Source: Comamonas suwonensis (GTDB lineage: Bacteria; Pseudomonadota; Gammaproteobacteria; Burkholderiales; Burkholderiaceae_C). From it: DNA of 64,000 nucleotides. The stretch is taken from NCBI RefSeq assembly GCF_012844455.2, contig NZ_JABBCQ020000004.1, forward strand, positions 62,001 to 126,000. Direction: 5' to 3'. The notes beneath the pieces were generated by a model. The model did no database searches. It saw nothing but the letters and a program-made list of their open reading frames with translations, and was not told the DNA's origin. Positions 28,057-36,856 of the stretch are shown piece by piece (position 1 is the stretch's first letter; each line of letters begins with the position of its first letter). A program made the position numbers and the translations under genes.

Positions 28057-28944
28057 CTAATCAAAGCGCAGATTGCCCGCCAGCTGCTGACCCAACACCA
28101 GTTGAACGCTTGCGCCCGCTGCCTCAGGCAGACCCAGCACAATCGCGTTCATGCCAAAAGTAATAGCGCCATCCACACGTGGATCTTGGCGATAACTGCC
28201 AATTGACTGCCCAACCGAGGTTCCCGGCACCGCCGTATCCGGGTCGATATCGGGGATGGGGCAGCGCGTGCAAGGCTTGCAGGGCTGCAGACTCAAGCCA
28301 GGCAGCTCCAGCACCTCCAGCTCTTCCACCCGGTCTTCGTCGTGGGCTTCGATGCCAGCAATCACGATATTGGGGCGAAAGCGCCGGGCATCAACCGCAG
28401 CCTCGCCCGCCTGCGCCAGCCGCTGGTTCAGCTCATCAACCGCCGACTGGCTGAGCACCAGCAACGGGTAGCCGTCAGCGAAGTGCACCGGTGCCTGACC
28501 GCTGCTCACCCAGCGCTCGCTGGCCTGGCGGGGTTGGGCCGGGTCAAAGCGCACCAGCTGGCAGTCCGTTCCCAACACTTGACTGAGCCATGCGCGGGCA
28601 GCGGCCGCCCATTCCCCCAAATCCCAAGCCTGCACCGTGTCGCTCCAGACCCGGGCCCGGCATTTTTCGCCTTGCGCCAGCAGCGGTATTTGCAGGCTGG
28701 GCTGACCGGCAAAGTGCAGCAGCAATGAATCGGCCGTGATTTCAGGGCGAATCAGCGCCATGCGCGGGTGACTGCGCTGGGTCAAGAACTCGCCATTGGG
28801 CTCCACCACCATCCAGTGCCGGTCCCATTCCAGCCCGTGGCGCGACAGGCGGGCCTGCTGCACGGCAATGCCGGCACAGGATTTGACTGGGTAAATCCAG
28901 AGCTCGGCAATCTGGCCTTGCACGTCGTGGGTGGAGTCCGTCAT
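28057..28944 (-). CDS. MOSC-domain protein (YcbX-like, without ferredoxin domain)
   Basis: A 295-residue protein. The N-terminal MOSC_N beta-barrel ([20 protein letters not shown]) is followed by the MOSC domain with the conserved Cys motif [23 protein letters not shown] proteins bind the molybdenum cofactor or carry sulfur; YcbX and mARC relatives reduce N-hydroxylated compounds. The C-terminal ferredoxin domain of E. coli YcbX is absent, so electron delivery would need a partner. Start ATG 28944 ([11 protein letters not shown]). The molybdate uptake genes are about 11 kb away, not linked. Confidence 0.88.
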   Translation of the reverse strand: MTDSTHDVQGQIAELWIYPVKSCAGIAVQQARLSRHGLEWDRHWMVVEPNGEFLTQRSHPRMALIRPEITADSLLLHFAGQPSLQIPLLAQGEKCRARVWSDTVQAWDLGEWAAAARAWLSQVLGTDCQLVRFDPAQPRQASERWVSSGQAPVHFADGYPLLVLSQSAVDELNQRLAQAGEAAVDARRFRPNIVIAGIEAHDEDRVEELEVLELPGLSLQPCKPCTRCPIPDIDPDTAVPGTSVGQSIGSYRQDPRVDGAITFGMNAIVLGLPEAAGASVQLVLGQQLAGNLRFD

Positions 28945-29105
28945 CGCATGTCCTTTGCTAACTTTCACAGCATTTTGCAATCAAGCCCTTGCTAGTCATA
29001 CGCAAGGCGCTATCAACAATATAGTTGTGCGCCCGATACACTGGTAGGGCGCTGGGGTTCCCTCTATGCCCGCAGGCCTCGCCTGCGCCTTCTACAATGA
29101 CGGGC

Positions 29106-30230
29106 ATGGCGCAAACCTTTGATGTATGTATTCGTGGAGCCGGCATTGTGGGCCGGACCTTGGCCCTTTTACTGGCGCGTGAGCGTCTGCGTGTCGCCCT
29201 CGTGGCACCGCCACAGGCCAGATCACAACAGCAGGATGTACGGGCCTATGCGCTGAATGCCAGCTCCAGAGCCGTGCTGCAGTCTCTGCGCTGCTGGCCT
29301 GACGACGAAGATGCCACACCGGTGGTCGGCATGCAGGTCTTTGGCGATCTGGACGGCCAGGTGCAATTTGATGCCGCATCGCAAGATGTGGACGCGCTGG
29401 CCTGGATTGTCGATGTGCCCGCACTGGAGCAGCGTCTGGCCGAGGCCGTGCGCTACCAGCCGCAGGTCGAAATCGTCAAAGAGCCGGTAGAAGCGGCCCT
29501 CACCGCCGTCTGCGAAGGCCGCTCCAGCAGCACGCGCGCCGAATTTGGCGTGGAGTTCACAGTCACCCCCTATCCCCAGCACGCGATTGCCACGCGCCTG
29601 CGCTGCGAGCTGCCCCACGGCGGCATCGCCCGCCAGTGGTTTACGCCCGAAGGCATTCTGGCCCTGCTGCCCATGGGCGGCCCAGAAGGGCATGAAGTGG
29701 CCGTGGTCTGGTCGCTGGAGCAAGCGCTGGTGCCCCAGTGGCTGGACAGCGACGAAGCCAGCTTCACCACCCGCCTGCAGGCCATCAGCCAGGATGCCCT
29801 GGGCCAGCTGGAGGTGATTGCGGACCGCGCCACCTGGCCGCTGCAGCAGGCGGTGGCTGACCGCTGGTGCGGCCCGTTTGCGCAAAAGAGCAACCAGAGC
29901 TGGGTACTGGCCGGTGATGCCGCCCACAACGTGCACCCATTGGCAGGTCAGGGCCTGAACCTGGGCCTTGCCGATGCGCAGGCACTGGCCCGCGTGCTAC
30001 AAGAGCGCGACTACTGGCGCAGCCCCTCTGATCTGAAGCTGCTGCGCCAATACGAGCGCGAGCGCAAGGCGGCTCTGGCCCCCATGGGCTTGGCCATGGA
30101 TGGCCTGCAGCAGCTGTTTTCCCGCCCCGAAGTGCCCGTGCAGATGCTGCGCAACTGGGGCATGAAGGGCTTTGAGCGCAGCGGCCCGCTCAAGTCCTGG
30201 ATGGCCAAGCAGGCCATGGGTTTGCTTTAA
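29106..30230 (+). CDS. FAD-dependent ubiquinone-biosynthesis-type hydroxylase (UbiH/UbiF/VisC family)
   Basis: A 374-residue flavoprotein monooxygenase. Features are the N-terminal FAD motif (FDVCIRGAGIVGRTLALLLA, in which Arg replaces the usual Gly of GxGxxG), the conserved ALNASSRAVLQSL region, and the late GDAAHNVHPLAGQGLNLGLA motif that marks the family. These enzymes hydroxylate the ring of ubiquinone precursors. Which ring position cannot be told from sequence alone. Start ATG 29106 (MAQTFDVCIR). dsbC follows on the same strand after 112 bp. Confidence 0.85.
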   Translation: MAQTFDVCIRGAGIVGRTLALLLARERLRVALVAPPQARSQQQDVRAYALNASSRAVLQSLRCWPDDEDATPVVGMQVFGDLDGQVQFDAASQDVDALAWIVDVPALEQRLAEAVRYQPQVEIVKEPVEAALTAVCEGRSSSTRAEFGVEFTVTPYPQHAIATRLRCELPHGGIARQWFTPEGILALLPMGGPEGHEVAVVWSLEQALVPQWLDSDEASFTTRLQAISQDALGQLEVIADRATWPLQQAVADRWCGPFAQKSNQSWVLAGDAAHNVHPLAGQGLNLGLADAQALARVLQERDYWRSPSDLKLLRQYERERKAALAPMGLAMDGLQQLFSRPEVPVQMLRNWGMKGFERSGPLKSWMAKQAMGLL

Positions 30231-30342
30231 GGGAACCCCTGAGACCGATCAGACTCCAACCCTCAGCCCTGCCTCCCGGCACACCCGGGACGGCAGAAAC
30301 CGTTAGCCCTACCCGCCGCCTCCGCGGCCTGACAGATCACCC

Positions 30343-31050
30343 ATGAAACTTGTTGCCTGCCTTCTGGCTGCTGCCAGCCTGACCTTCGGCCTGAATGTTC
30401 ACGCCCAGGATGCCAACCTCAAAAAGACGCTGACCGAGCGCATTCCCCAGCTCGAAAAAATCGACGAGGTCCGCGCAACTCCCATGTCAGGCCTGTATGA
30501 AGTGCGCGTGGGCACGGACATTTTCTATACTGATGCCAAGGGCAACTACCTGATTCAGGGCGAGCTGATCGACACCAAGGCGCGCCGCAACCTGACTGAA
30601 GACCGCATGACTCAGCTGACGGCTGTGGACTTCAAGCAGTTGCCGCTCAAGGACGCCATCACCATCGTGCATGGCAAGGGCGAGCGCAAGATGGCCGTGT
30701 TTGAAGACCCGAACTGCGGCTACTGCAAGCGCTTTGAAAAAGACCTGCAGAGCGTGGATAACGTCACCATCTACCTTTTCCTCTACCCCATCCTGAGCCC
30801 CGACTCCGCCGAGAAGTCGCGTAATATCTGGTGCGCCAAGGATCAGGCCAAGGCCTGGCATGAGCAGATGCTCAACAGCAAGAACGCCGCTGCCGTGCAG
30901 TGCGATACCGCTGCCATCCAGCGCAATCTGGCCTTTGGCCGCAAGTACAAGATCACCGGCACCCCGACCGTCGTGTTCTCCAACAATGTGCGCGTCCCCG
31001 GTGCCATTTCTGCCGCCGAGGTGGAAAAGCACCTGGCGGCTGCCAAGTAA
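30343..31050 (+). CDS. dsbC: Periplasmic thiol:disulfide isomerase DsbC
   Basis: A 235-residue exported protein with signal peptide MKLVACLLAAASLTFGLNVHA. The N-terminal dimerisation domain has the DIFYTDAKGNYLIQGELID segment of the DsbC family. The thioredoxin-like domain carries CGYC at about residues 125-128 (EDPNCGYCKRFEKDL) and the cis-Pro loop GTPTVVFSNN. It would rearrange wrong disulfides in exported proteins, kept reduced by DsbD. Confidence 0.93.
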   Translation: MKLVACLLAAASLTFGLNVHAQDANLKKTLTERIPQLEKIDEVRATPMSGLYEVRVGTDIFYTDAKGNYLIQGELIDTKARRNLTEDRMTQLTAVDFKQLPLKDAITIVHGKGERKMAVFEDPNCGYCKRFEKDLQSVDNVTIYLFLYPILSPDSAEKSRNIWCAKDQAKAWHEQMLNSKNAAAVQCDTAAIQRNLAFGRKYKITGTPTVVFSNNVRVPGAISAAEVEKHLAAAK

Positions 31051-31159
31051 TTCCGCCCAATAACAACTCAATCTCTGCCGGAGCAGCGCGCGTCAGGTCT
31101 GTGTGACGCCACCGCGCTGCGATAGGTTCGCTTGCTCCGGCCGCATTTCTGGAGCTGCC

Positions 31160-32965
31160 ATGACGACCGTTTCCCATGCCCCCGGCATTCGCTACACCGT
31201 GCAGGCCAGTGCGGTAGATGCTCATCTTTTTGATGTTCAGCTGCACATCACAAAACCTGCAACCGACCAGCTTCTGTCGCTGCCGGTGTGGATTCCCGGC
31301 AGCTATCTGGTGCGCGAGTTCGCCAAGAACCTGCAAAGCCTGAGCGCCACGCAAAACGGCCAGTCCGTTCCAGCAGAACAGCTCAGCAAGAATCAATGGA
31401 AAATTGCCTGTAGCGCAGATGCAGAATGCGTTATCAGCTATCAAGTTTGCGCTTACGACACCTCGGTTCGTACCGCCTGGCTGGATCGCCGCCGTGGCTT
31501 TTTCAACGGCACCAGCCTGTGCCTGCGCGTGCATGGCCAAGAAAGCCAGCCCCATGACCTGGAGCTGCTGAGCAGCCCCGCCACGCAAGGCTGGCAGGTT
31601 GCCACCGGCCTGACGCCAGCCCAAATCGACGCCAACGGCTTTGGCCTCTACACCGCCGCCCATTACGACGCGCTGGTGGACTGCCCCGTGGAAATGGGCC
31701 AGTTCTGGCGCGGCAGCTTTACGGCTGGCGGCGTGCCGCACGAGTTTGTGGTGGCCGGTGCAGCCCCCAGCTTTGATGGCCAGCGCCTGTTGGCCGACAC
31801 CCAAAAGATTTGCGAAGCCGAAATCGCCTTCTGGCATGCCGATGGCAGCCAGCCGCCCATGGATCGCTATGTCTTCATGCTCAATGTGGTGGACGACAAC
31901 TACGGCGGGCTGGAGCACCGCAACAGCACCGCGCTGATTTGCGGCCGCCGTGACCTGCCGCGCAAGGGCGAGGCCAAGGCTGGCGAGGGCTACAACACCC
32001 TGCTGGGCCTGATCAGCCACGAGTACTTTCACACCTGGAACGTCAAGCGCCTGCGACCGGCGGAATTTGCCCGCTACGACTACGAGCAGGAAAACTACAC
32101 CGAGCTGCTGTGGTTCTTTGAAGGCTTCACCAGCTACTACGACGACCTGTTCCTGCGCCGCGCCGGACTCATCGACAGCGCCCTGTACCTCAAGCTCATC
32201 ACCCGCACCATCAATCAGGTGCTGCAGACGCCGGGCCGCCATGTGCAGTCCGTGGCCGAGTCCAGCTTTGACGCGTGGGTCAAGTACTACCGCCAGGACG
32301 AAAACACCGCCAACCACACGGTGAGCTACTACACCAAGGGCTCGCTGGTGGCGCTATGCCTTGATCTGGCCCTGCGCAGCGGCAGCGGCAGCAGTCTGGA
32401 TGACGTCATGCGCGGCCTGTGGCGCAAAAGCGAAGGCGGCCCCATCAGCGAAGCCGATGTGCTGGCCGTGGTGACCGAACTGGGAAATGCCGACATCGCC
32501 CAGCAGCTGCAAAGCTGGGTCCACTCCACCAACGACCTGCCGCTGCGAGAGCTGCTGGCCCAGCATGGCATTAACACCAAGGTGGAACCCGCCCAGCTGG
32601 CGCAAAGACTGGGCCTGCGCGTGCAGGAGAACCACAGCGTGCAAATCAAGACCGTGCTGCGTGGCAGCCCTGCCGAGCAGGCCGGCATGATGGCGGGCGA
32701 CGAATGGCTGGCGCTTGAGGCAGAAGGCCAGCGCTGGCGTATCGGCAAACTGGACGATGTGCTGCTGTACGCCGGCAGCTCCAATCAGGTCACAGCCTGG
32801 GTCGCGCGCGACCGGTTGATGCTTGAGCTGCCTCTGAACCTGGGCCCGTTGCCGGCCAAAACCGCCAGCGAGGATGCAGATAGCGCCAAAGCCATCAGCA
32901 ATCTGGGACTGGAGATCAGCGACAAAACCGCTGCAGAGCGCTGGCTGACGGGCGTTTCCGAATAA
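31160..32965 (+). CDS. M61-family metallopeptidase with PDZ domain
   Basis: A 601-residue protein. The zinc motif HEYFHTWNVKRLRP begins near residue 287 (HExxH), with the downstream ENYTELLWFFEGFTSYYDDL glutamate segment typical of M61 glycyl aminopeptidases. The N-terminal beta domain (RYTVQASAVDAHLFDVQLHI) and a C-terminal PDZ-like region (VLRGSPAEQAGMMAGDEWLA) match the family. No signal peptide is seen. Start ATG 31160 (MTTVSHAPGIRYT), with the frame open upstream to 31103. Substrate unknown. Confidence 0.92.
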   Translation: MTTVSHAPGIRYTVQASAVDAHLFDVQLHITKPATDQLLSLPVWIPGSYLVREFAKNLQSLSATQNGQSVPAEQLSKNQWKIACSADAECVISYQVCAYDTSVRTAWLDRRRGFFNGTSLCLRVHGQESQPHDLELLSSPATQGWQVATGLTPAQIDANGFGLYTAAHYDALVDCPVEMGQFWRGSFTAGGVPHEFVVAGAAPSFDGQRLLADTQKICEAEIAFWHADGSQPPMDRYVFMLNVVDDNYGGLEHRNSTALICGRRDLPRKGEAKAGEGYNTLLGLISHEYFHTWNVKRLRPAEFARYDYEQENYTELLWFFEGFTSYYDDLFLRRAGLIDSALYLKLITRTINQVLQTPGRHVQSVAESSFDAWVKYYRQDENTANHTVSYYTKGSLVALCLDLALRSGSGSSLDDVMRGLWRKSEGGPISEADVLAVVTELGNADIAQQLQSWVHSTNDLPLRELLAQHGINTKVEPAQLAQRLGLRVQENHSVQIKTVLRGSPAEQAGMMAGDEWLALEAEGQRWRIGKLDDVLLYAGSSNQVTAWVARDRLMLELPLNLGPLPAKTASEDADSAKAISNLGLEISDKTAAERWLTGVSE

Positions 32966-33060
32966 GACCCAGTGCCTAGGCCTGGCGGCAGCAGGGTAGC
33001 TGGCAGCCAGCCTCAGCGGTTATTCTTGGCACAACAATTCATCTTTAGCAGGAGACAAAC

Positions 33061-33840
33061 TTGGCCTACGAAACCATCGAAGTCCGCGTCGAAGCGGAAA
33101 AAGTCGGCATCATCACCCTGAACCGCCCCAAACAGCTCAACGCGCTGAACGATCAGCTCATGGATGAGCTGGGCGACGCGCTCAAGAAGTTTGATGCCGA
33201 CAAAAGCATTGGCTGCATGGTCATCACCGGCAGCGAGCGTGCCTTTGCCGCCGGTGCCGACATCGGTGCCATGGCCAAGTACAACTTTGCAGACGCCTAC
33301 GGCGGCGACTACATCACCCGCAACTGGGAAACCATTCGCAGCATCCGCAAGCCCGTGATTGCCGCCGTCAGCGGCTTTGCACTGGGTGGCGGCTGCGAGC
33401 TGGCCATGATGTGCGACTTCATCATTGCCGCAGACACGGCCAAGTTCGGTCAACCCGAAATCAAGCTGGGAGTAATCCCTGGCGCTGGCGGCACGCAGCG
33501 CCTGCCCCGCGCCGTGGGCAAGAGCAAAGCCATGGACATGGCGCTGACCGCCCGCATGATGGATGCCACCGAGGCCGAGCGCGCAGGTCTGGTCAGCCGA
33601 GTCGTGCCCTACGAAAAAATGATGGAAGAGACGCTGGGCGCCGCCATCATCATCAGCGGCTTCTCGCAGCTGGCCGTGATGGCCGCCAAGGAGTCCGTGA
33701 ACCGCGCCTTTGAAGGCAGCCTGAATGATGGCGTGATGTTTGAGCGCCGTCTGTTCCAGGCGCTGTTCTCCACACAGGACCAGAAGGAAGGCATGGATGC
33801 CTTCATGAACAAGCGCCCTGCCAACTTCACCCACCAGTAA
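33061..33840 (+). CDS. Enoyl-CoA hydratase
   Basis: A 259-residue crotonase-fold enzyme that hydrates trans-2-enoyl-CoA in fatty-acid or related acyl-CoA breakdown. Motifs are [20 protein letters not shown], the oxyanion-hole region [11 protein letters not shown], and the two glutamates in [15 protein letters not shown] and [19 protein letters not shown]. The start is TTG at 33061, set by AGGAG a few bases upstream (agcaggagacaaacttg); the protein aligns with the family from that codon. It stands alone ahead of the tRNA pair. Confidence 0.95.
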   Translation: MAYETIEVRVEAEKVGIITLNRPKQLNALNDQLMDELGDALKKFDADKSIGCMVITGSERAFAAGADIGAMAKYNFADAYGGDYITRNWETIRSIRKPVIAAVSGFALGGGCELAMMCDFIIAADTAKFGQPEIKLGVIPGAGGTQRLPRAVGKSKAMDMALTARMMDATEAERAGLVSRVVPYEKMMEETLGAAIIISGFSQLAVMAAKESVNRAFEGSLNDGVMFERRLFQALFSTQDQKEGMDAFMNKRPANFTHQ

Positions 33841-33910
33841 GCGCTGCGCAGCCGATGACCGATTTTTGAAGCAAAAATACCTTTTTACTTCCGCCGGTCA
33901 TTTTTCTGCA

Positions 33911-33916
33911 TATAAT
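33911..33916 (+). promoter_or_regulatory. -10 box of the first tRNA gene
   Basis: A perfect TATAAT ends 10 bases before the tRNA 5' end. I cannot assign a -35 at standard spacing. The following GC-rich stretch resembles a stringent discriminator. Confidence 0.55.
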
Positions 33917-33926
33917 TGCGGTCTTC

Positions 33927-34003
33927 GGTCGTATAGCTCAGTTGGTTAGAGCGCAGCATTCATAATGCTGATGTCGCAGGTTCGAGTCCCGCTACGACCA
34001 CCA
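33927..34003 (+). tRNA. tRNA with CAU anticodon (tRNA-Met), copy 1
   Basis: A 77-base cloverleaf with encoded CCA. The acceptor stem is GGTCGTA with TACGACC, the D-arm is AGCTCAGTTGGTTAGAGC, the anticodon loop holds CAT (attcataat), and the T-arm is CAGGTTCGAGTCCCG. Position 1:72 is paired, so it is not the initiator. It may be elongator Met or the tRNA-Ile2 precursor, which the bare sequence does not separate with certainty; the stem fits Met. Confidence 0.93.
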
Positions 34004-34008
34004 GACAG

Positions 34009-34042
34009 AAAACCGCAGTGTTTGCAAAAGCACTGCGGTTTT
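34009..34042 (+). terminator. Terminator of tRNA copy 1
   Basis: Perfect 12-base arms aaaaccgcagtg and cactgcggtttt around a 10-base loop, followed by further T residues. Confidence 0.85.
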
Positions 34043-34113
34043 TTCTTTGCTGCAACGCTCGCTGCAGCCTGCGCACAAAAATTCCCAACTTGGCTGCCAA
34101 GGCCATTTCTTCC

Positions 34114-34121
34114 TATACAAT
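34114..34121 (+). promoter_or_regulatory. -10-like box of the second tRNA gene
   Basis: tatacaat followed by tgcgggc, close to the layout before copy 1. This suggests its own promoter after the first terminator. Confidence 0.45.
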
Positions 34122-34132
34122 TGCGGGCTGTC

Positions 34133-34209
34133 GGTCGTATAGCTCAGTTGGTTAGAGCGCAGCATTCATAATGCTGATGTCGCAGGTTCGAGTCCCGCTA
34201 CGACCACCA
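34133..34209 (+). tRNA. tRNA with CAU anticodon (tRNA-Met), copy 2
   Basis: Identical over all 77 bases to the copy at 33927-34003, including the encoded CCA. The copies lie 206 bp apart start to start. Upstream sequence is similar only near the -10 region. Confidence 0.93.
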
Positions 34210-34214
34210 AATTC

Positions 34215-34244
34215 AAGCCCCAAGCGCGCAAGCTCTTGGGGCTT
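34215..34244 (+). terminator. Terminator of tRNA copy 2
   Basis: Arms aagccccaag and cttggggctt around a 10-base loop, followed by T residues. It differs from the terminator of copy 1. Confidence 0.8.
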
Positions 34245-34496
34245 TTCGCTTTTTACAGAGGCCTCATTGCGCCCCTGCCCTTTTTTGCAGCTTGCAAAAA
34301 ATGCGTGCAGATGGCGCTGCAATGCTCCAGCCGCTCACCCCTCTCTCAAGGATTTTCTCGTGCCCGTTGCACCCCAAGGATGCTGCACGCACGCCGCGTG
34401 CCCACGCGCCGGTCATTCGCCCGGCGAGGGCTGTGCTTTTCCCGGAAAAAAGCAGCCGCAGCTCACGAGAATCCACCTTTGCTCTAGGACTCACCC

Positions 34497-35753
34497 GTGA
34501 CCACTCAAACCACTAGCGCTGTGGCTGGCTCAGCCGCGCCCAGCGCCCCCACAGAAGTCAACGGATATAGCTGGAAAGCACTCATGGGCTCGGCCGTCGG
34601 CTACGCCATGGACGGCTTTGATCTGTTGATTCTGGGCTTCATGCTCTCTGCCATCTCCAAGGACCTGAATCTGACGCCCGGTCAGGCGGGTTCTCTGGTG
34701 ACATGGACGCTGATCGGCGCCGTCTTCGGCGGCATCTTTTTCGGCATTCTCAGCGACAAGTACGGCCGCATCCGCGTGCTGACCTGGACGATTGTGCTGT
34801 TCGCGGTCTTTACCGGCCTGTGCGCTTTTGCGCAGGGCTACTGGGACTTGCTGATCTACCGCACCATTGCCGGCATTGGTCTGGGCGGAGAGTTCGGCAT
34901 TGGCATGGCGCTGGCCGCCGAAGCCTGGCCTGCCCGCCACCGTGCCCGCGTTTCCTCCTATGTGGCACTGGGCTGGCAGCTCGGCGTGCTCGGCGCCGCC
35001 GTGCTGACCCCGCTGCTGCTGCCTTCCATCGGTTGGCGCGGCATGTTTCTGGTGGGTGTGATTCCTGCGGTCGTGGCCTGGGTCATCCGCAACAAGCTGC
35101 ATGAGCCCGAGGTGTTTACGGCCCGCAACCCCAAAGACCAGCCCTCCGCCATGCAATGCCTGAAGCTGCTGATGAAGGACAAGGCCACAAGCAAAGTCAG
35201 CCTGGGCGTGATCGTGCTGACTTCGGTTCAAAACTTCGGCTATTACGGCATCATGATCTGGATGCCCAGCTTCCTGTCCAAGCAAATGGGCTTCAGCCTG
35301 ACCAAGTCCTCCATGTGGACGGCCGCCACCATCATCGGCATGTCCGTCGGTATCTGGGTGTTTGGCCAGATGGCCGACCGCATTGGCCGCAAGCCCACCT
35401 TCCTGATCTTCCAGGTCGGCTCAGTCATCTCGGTACTGACCTATTCCCAGCTCAGCGACCCCACCGCCATGCTGTGGGTGGGCGCCATCATGGGCCTGTT
35501 CGTCAACGGCATGATGGGCGGCTACGGCGCCGTCATCAGCGAGGCCTATCCCACCGAAGCCCGTGCCACGGCGCAGAACGTGCTGTTCAACATCGGCCGC
35601 GCAGTCGGCGGCTTTGGCCCTGTGGTGATTGGCGCTCTGGCCATGGCCTATTCCTTCCAGGTCGCCATTGCCCTGCTGGCCGCCATCTATGTGCTGGATA
35701 TGCTGGCCACTGCTTTCCTGATTCCAGAGCTCAAGGGCAAGGAACTTCAATAA
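34497..35753 (+). CDS. MFS transporter (aromatic acid/organic acid type)
   Basis: A 418-residue twelve-helix permease. The DGFDLLILGFM first helix and GILSDKYGRIRVLTWT loop are the MFS signature of the AAHS/SHS group, which imports benzoate-like and other monocarboxylic acids. IGLGGEFGIGMALAAEAWPA is the helix 4-5 motif. Start is GTG at 34497 (VTTQTTSAVAG). Neighbours are a LysR regulator, benzoylformate decarboxylase and a Bug protein, which fits an aromatic-acid role. The substrate is inferred from context. Confidence 0.85.
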   Translation: MTTQTTSAVAGSAAPSAPTEVNGYSWKALMGSAVGYAMDGFDLLILGFMLSAISKDLNLTPGQAGSLVTWTLIGAVFGGIFFGILSDKYGRIRVLTWTIVLFAVFTGLCAFAQGYWDLLIYRTIAGIGLGGEFGIGMALAAEAWPARHRARVSSYVALGWQLGVLGAAVLTPLLLPSIGWRGMFLVGVIPAVVAWVIRNKLHEPEVFTARNPKDQPSAMQCLKLLMKDKATSKVSLGVIVLTSVQNFGYYGIMIWMPSFLSKQMGFSLTKSSMWTAATIIGMSVGIWVFGQMADRIGRKPTFLIFQVGSVISVLTYSQLSDPTAMLWVGAIMGLFVNGMMGGYGAVISEAYPTEARATAQNVLFNIGRAVGGFGPVVIGALAMAYSFQVAIALLAAIYVLDMLATAFLIPELKGKELQ

Positions 35754-35769
35754 AGATAGCTGCTACCGC
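35744..35769 (+). repeat. 26-base repeat at the 3' end of the MFS gene
   Basis: acttcaataaagatagctgc followed by taccgc. It is identical to 39566-39591 and includes the MFS stop codon. It contains the gatagctgct core. Confidence 0.65.
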
Positions 35770-35776
35770 AGATCAG

Positions 35777-35812
35777 CAAAGCGCCAGAGCCTTAAAAGCC
35801 TGGCGCTTTTTC
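35777..35812. terminator. Terminator between the MFS gene and the LysR gene
   Basis: An aaagcgccag arm pairs with ctggcgcttttt around a short loop. It can serve both convergent genes and overlaps the LysR stop at 35811. Confidence 0.7.
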
Positions 35813-36743
35813 ATGGCCGCCCCTCTTTTGATTTGGTTGATGGGTGCAGCTGAAACACCTCGCTGACCAGCGCACGCAGCCACTGGTTGGCGGGTTCGCG
35901 CTCAAAGCGCCAGCTCCAGTGCAAGGAGACATCAAACGCGCTTTCGGGCAGATCGGCCTGCAGCACCGCATAGCCGCCCATTTGCTCAAACGTGTCCGCA
36001 ATCTCGGCCGGCATGATGACGGCCAGATCACTCTGGCGCACGATGGAAGGCACGGCCATGAAGTGCGCCGCCGAGAGGCGAATCTGGTTCTGCAACTCCA
36101 GTGTGCGCAAAATACGCAAAGTTTCCGAGTGCGAACGCACCGCCACGTAGTCCAGCCCTTGCAAATGCTCAGGGCAAAGCCGCTTGCTCTTCAAGCCCTT
36201 TAGCACAGGATGCGCCTGCCGCAGCAGCACGGCATAGTGGTCCGAAAGCAAGACCTGCTGCTTGGTGCCCGTCACACCGGGCAAAAAGCCGATGGCGATG
36301 TCCAGTGAGCCACGGTCCAATGCATCGGCAATCTCTGCCATGGGCATGGGCAGCGTCTCCAGCTTCACGTTCGGCGCTTTCTCTCGCAAGGCCTGCATCA
36401 GCGGCGGCAAAAAACGGGCCTCGCCAATATCGCTGAGATGCATGCGAAAGCACTGACTCGCCTGCAACGGGTCAAAGGTATGCGCCTCGGCCAGCGCCAC
36501 CTCCAGCGTCGCCAGGGCCGTACGCACCGCCCGGGCCAGCCTCTCGGCACGCGGCGTGGGACGAACTCCGCCATGCATGCGTTCGAACAAAGGATCACCC
36601 AGCAACTGGCGCAGCCGCGTCACCGCCTGACTGGCCGCAGGCTGCGACAGCCCCACCTCCAGCGCCGCACGGCTGACACTGCCGTGCCTGAACACCGCAT
36701 CAAAGACGCGCAACAGATTCAGATCCAGGCCCGATATATCCAT
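35811..36743 (-). CDS. LysR-family transcriptional regulator
   Basis: A 310-residue regulator. N-terminal winged helix: LDLNLLRVFDAVFRHGSVSR, then AALEVGLSQPAASQAVTRLR. The effector domain follows (QCFRMHLSDIGEARFLPPLM). Divergent from benzoylformate decarboxylase with 113 bp between the starts, the standard layout for a LysR activator and its target. An inverted repeat (ataaaac/gttttat) overlaps its own start region, which suggests autoregulation. The effector is probably an aromatic acid, by inference. Confidence 0.88.
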   Translation of the reverse strand: MDISGLDLNLLRVFDAVFRHGSVSRAALEVGLSQPAASQAVTRLRQLLGDPLFERMHGGVRPTPRAERLARAVRTALATLEVALAEAHTFDPLQASQCFRMHLSDIGEARFLPPLMQALREKAPNVKLETLPMPMAEIADALDRGSLDIAIGFLPGVTGTKQQVLLSDHYAVLLRQAHPVLKGLKSKRLCPEHLQGLDYVAVRSHSETLRILRTLELQNQIRLSAAHFMAVPSIVRQSDLAVIMPAEIADTFEQMGGYAVLQADLPESAFDVSLHWSWRFEREPANQWLRALVSEVFQLHPSTKSKEGRP

Positions 36744-36770
36744 AAAACGAATATCTCTTAGATGTTTTAT
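36742..36770. promoter_or_regulatory. Candidate LysR operator in the divergent spacer
   Basis: Arms ataaaac (36742-36748) and gttttat (36764-36770) 15 bases apart, with an inner atct/agat pair. AT-rich, at the start of the LysR gene and upstream of the decarboxylase. Confidence 0.5.
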
Positions 36771-36856
36771 TCAATTGCTGGAAATTATGAGGCCATGCAA
36801 GATTCCCTCAGAAGCGCTCCACCCCATGAAGAGCCGCCAGATCAAGGAAACACACT

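Noticed and set aside
33841..34244. tRNA pair as an integration site with an attached mobile element
   Set aside because: No integrase, no direct repeat of the tRNA 3' end at a distance, and flanking genes look like core genes.
34245..34496. Small open frames between the second tRNA terminator and the MFS gene
   Set aside because: Overlapping on both strands, no domain or ribosome binding site; more likely the promoter region.
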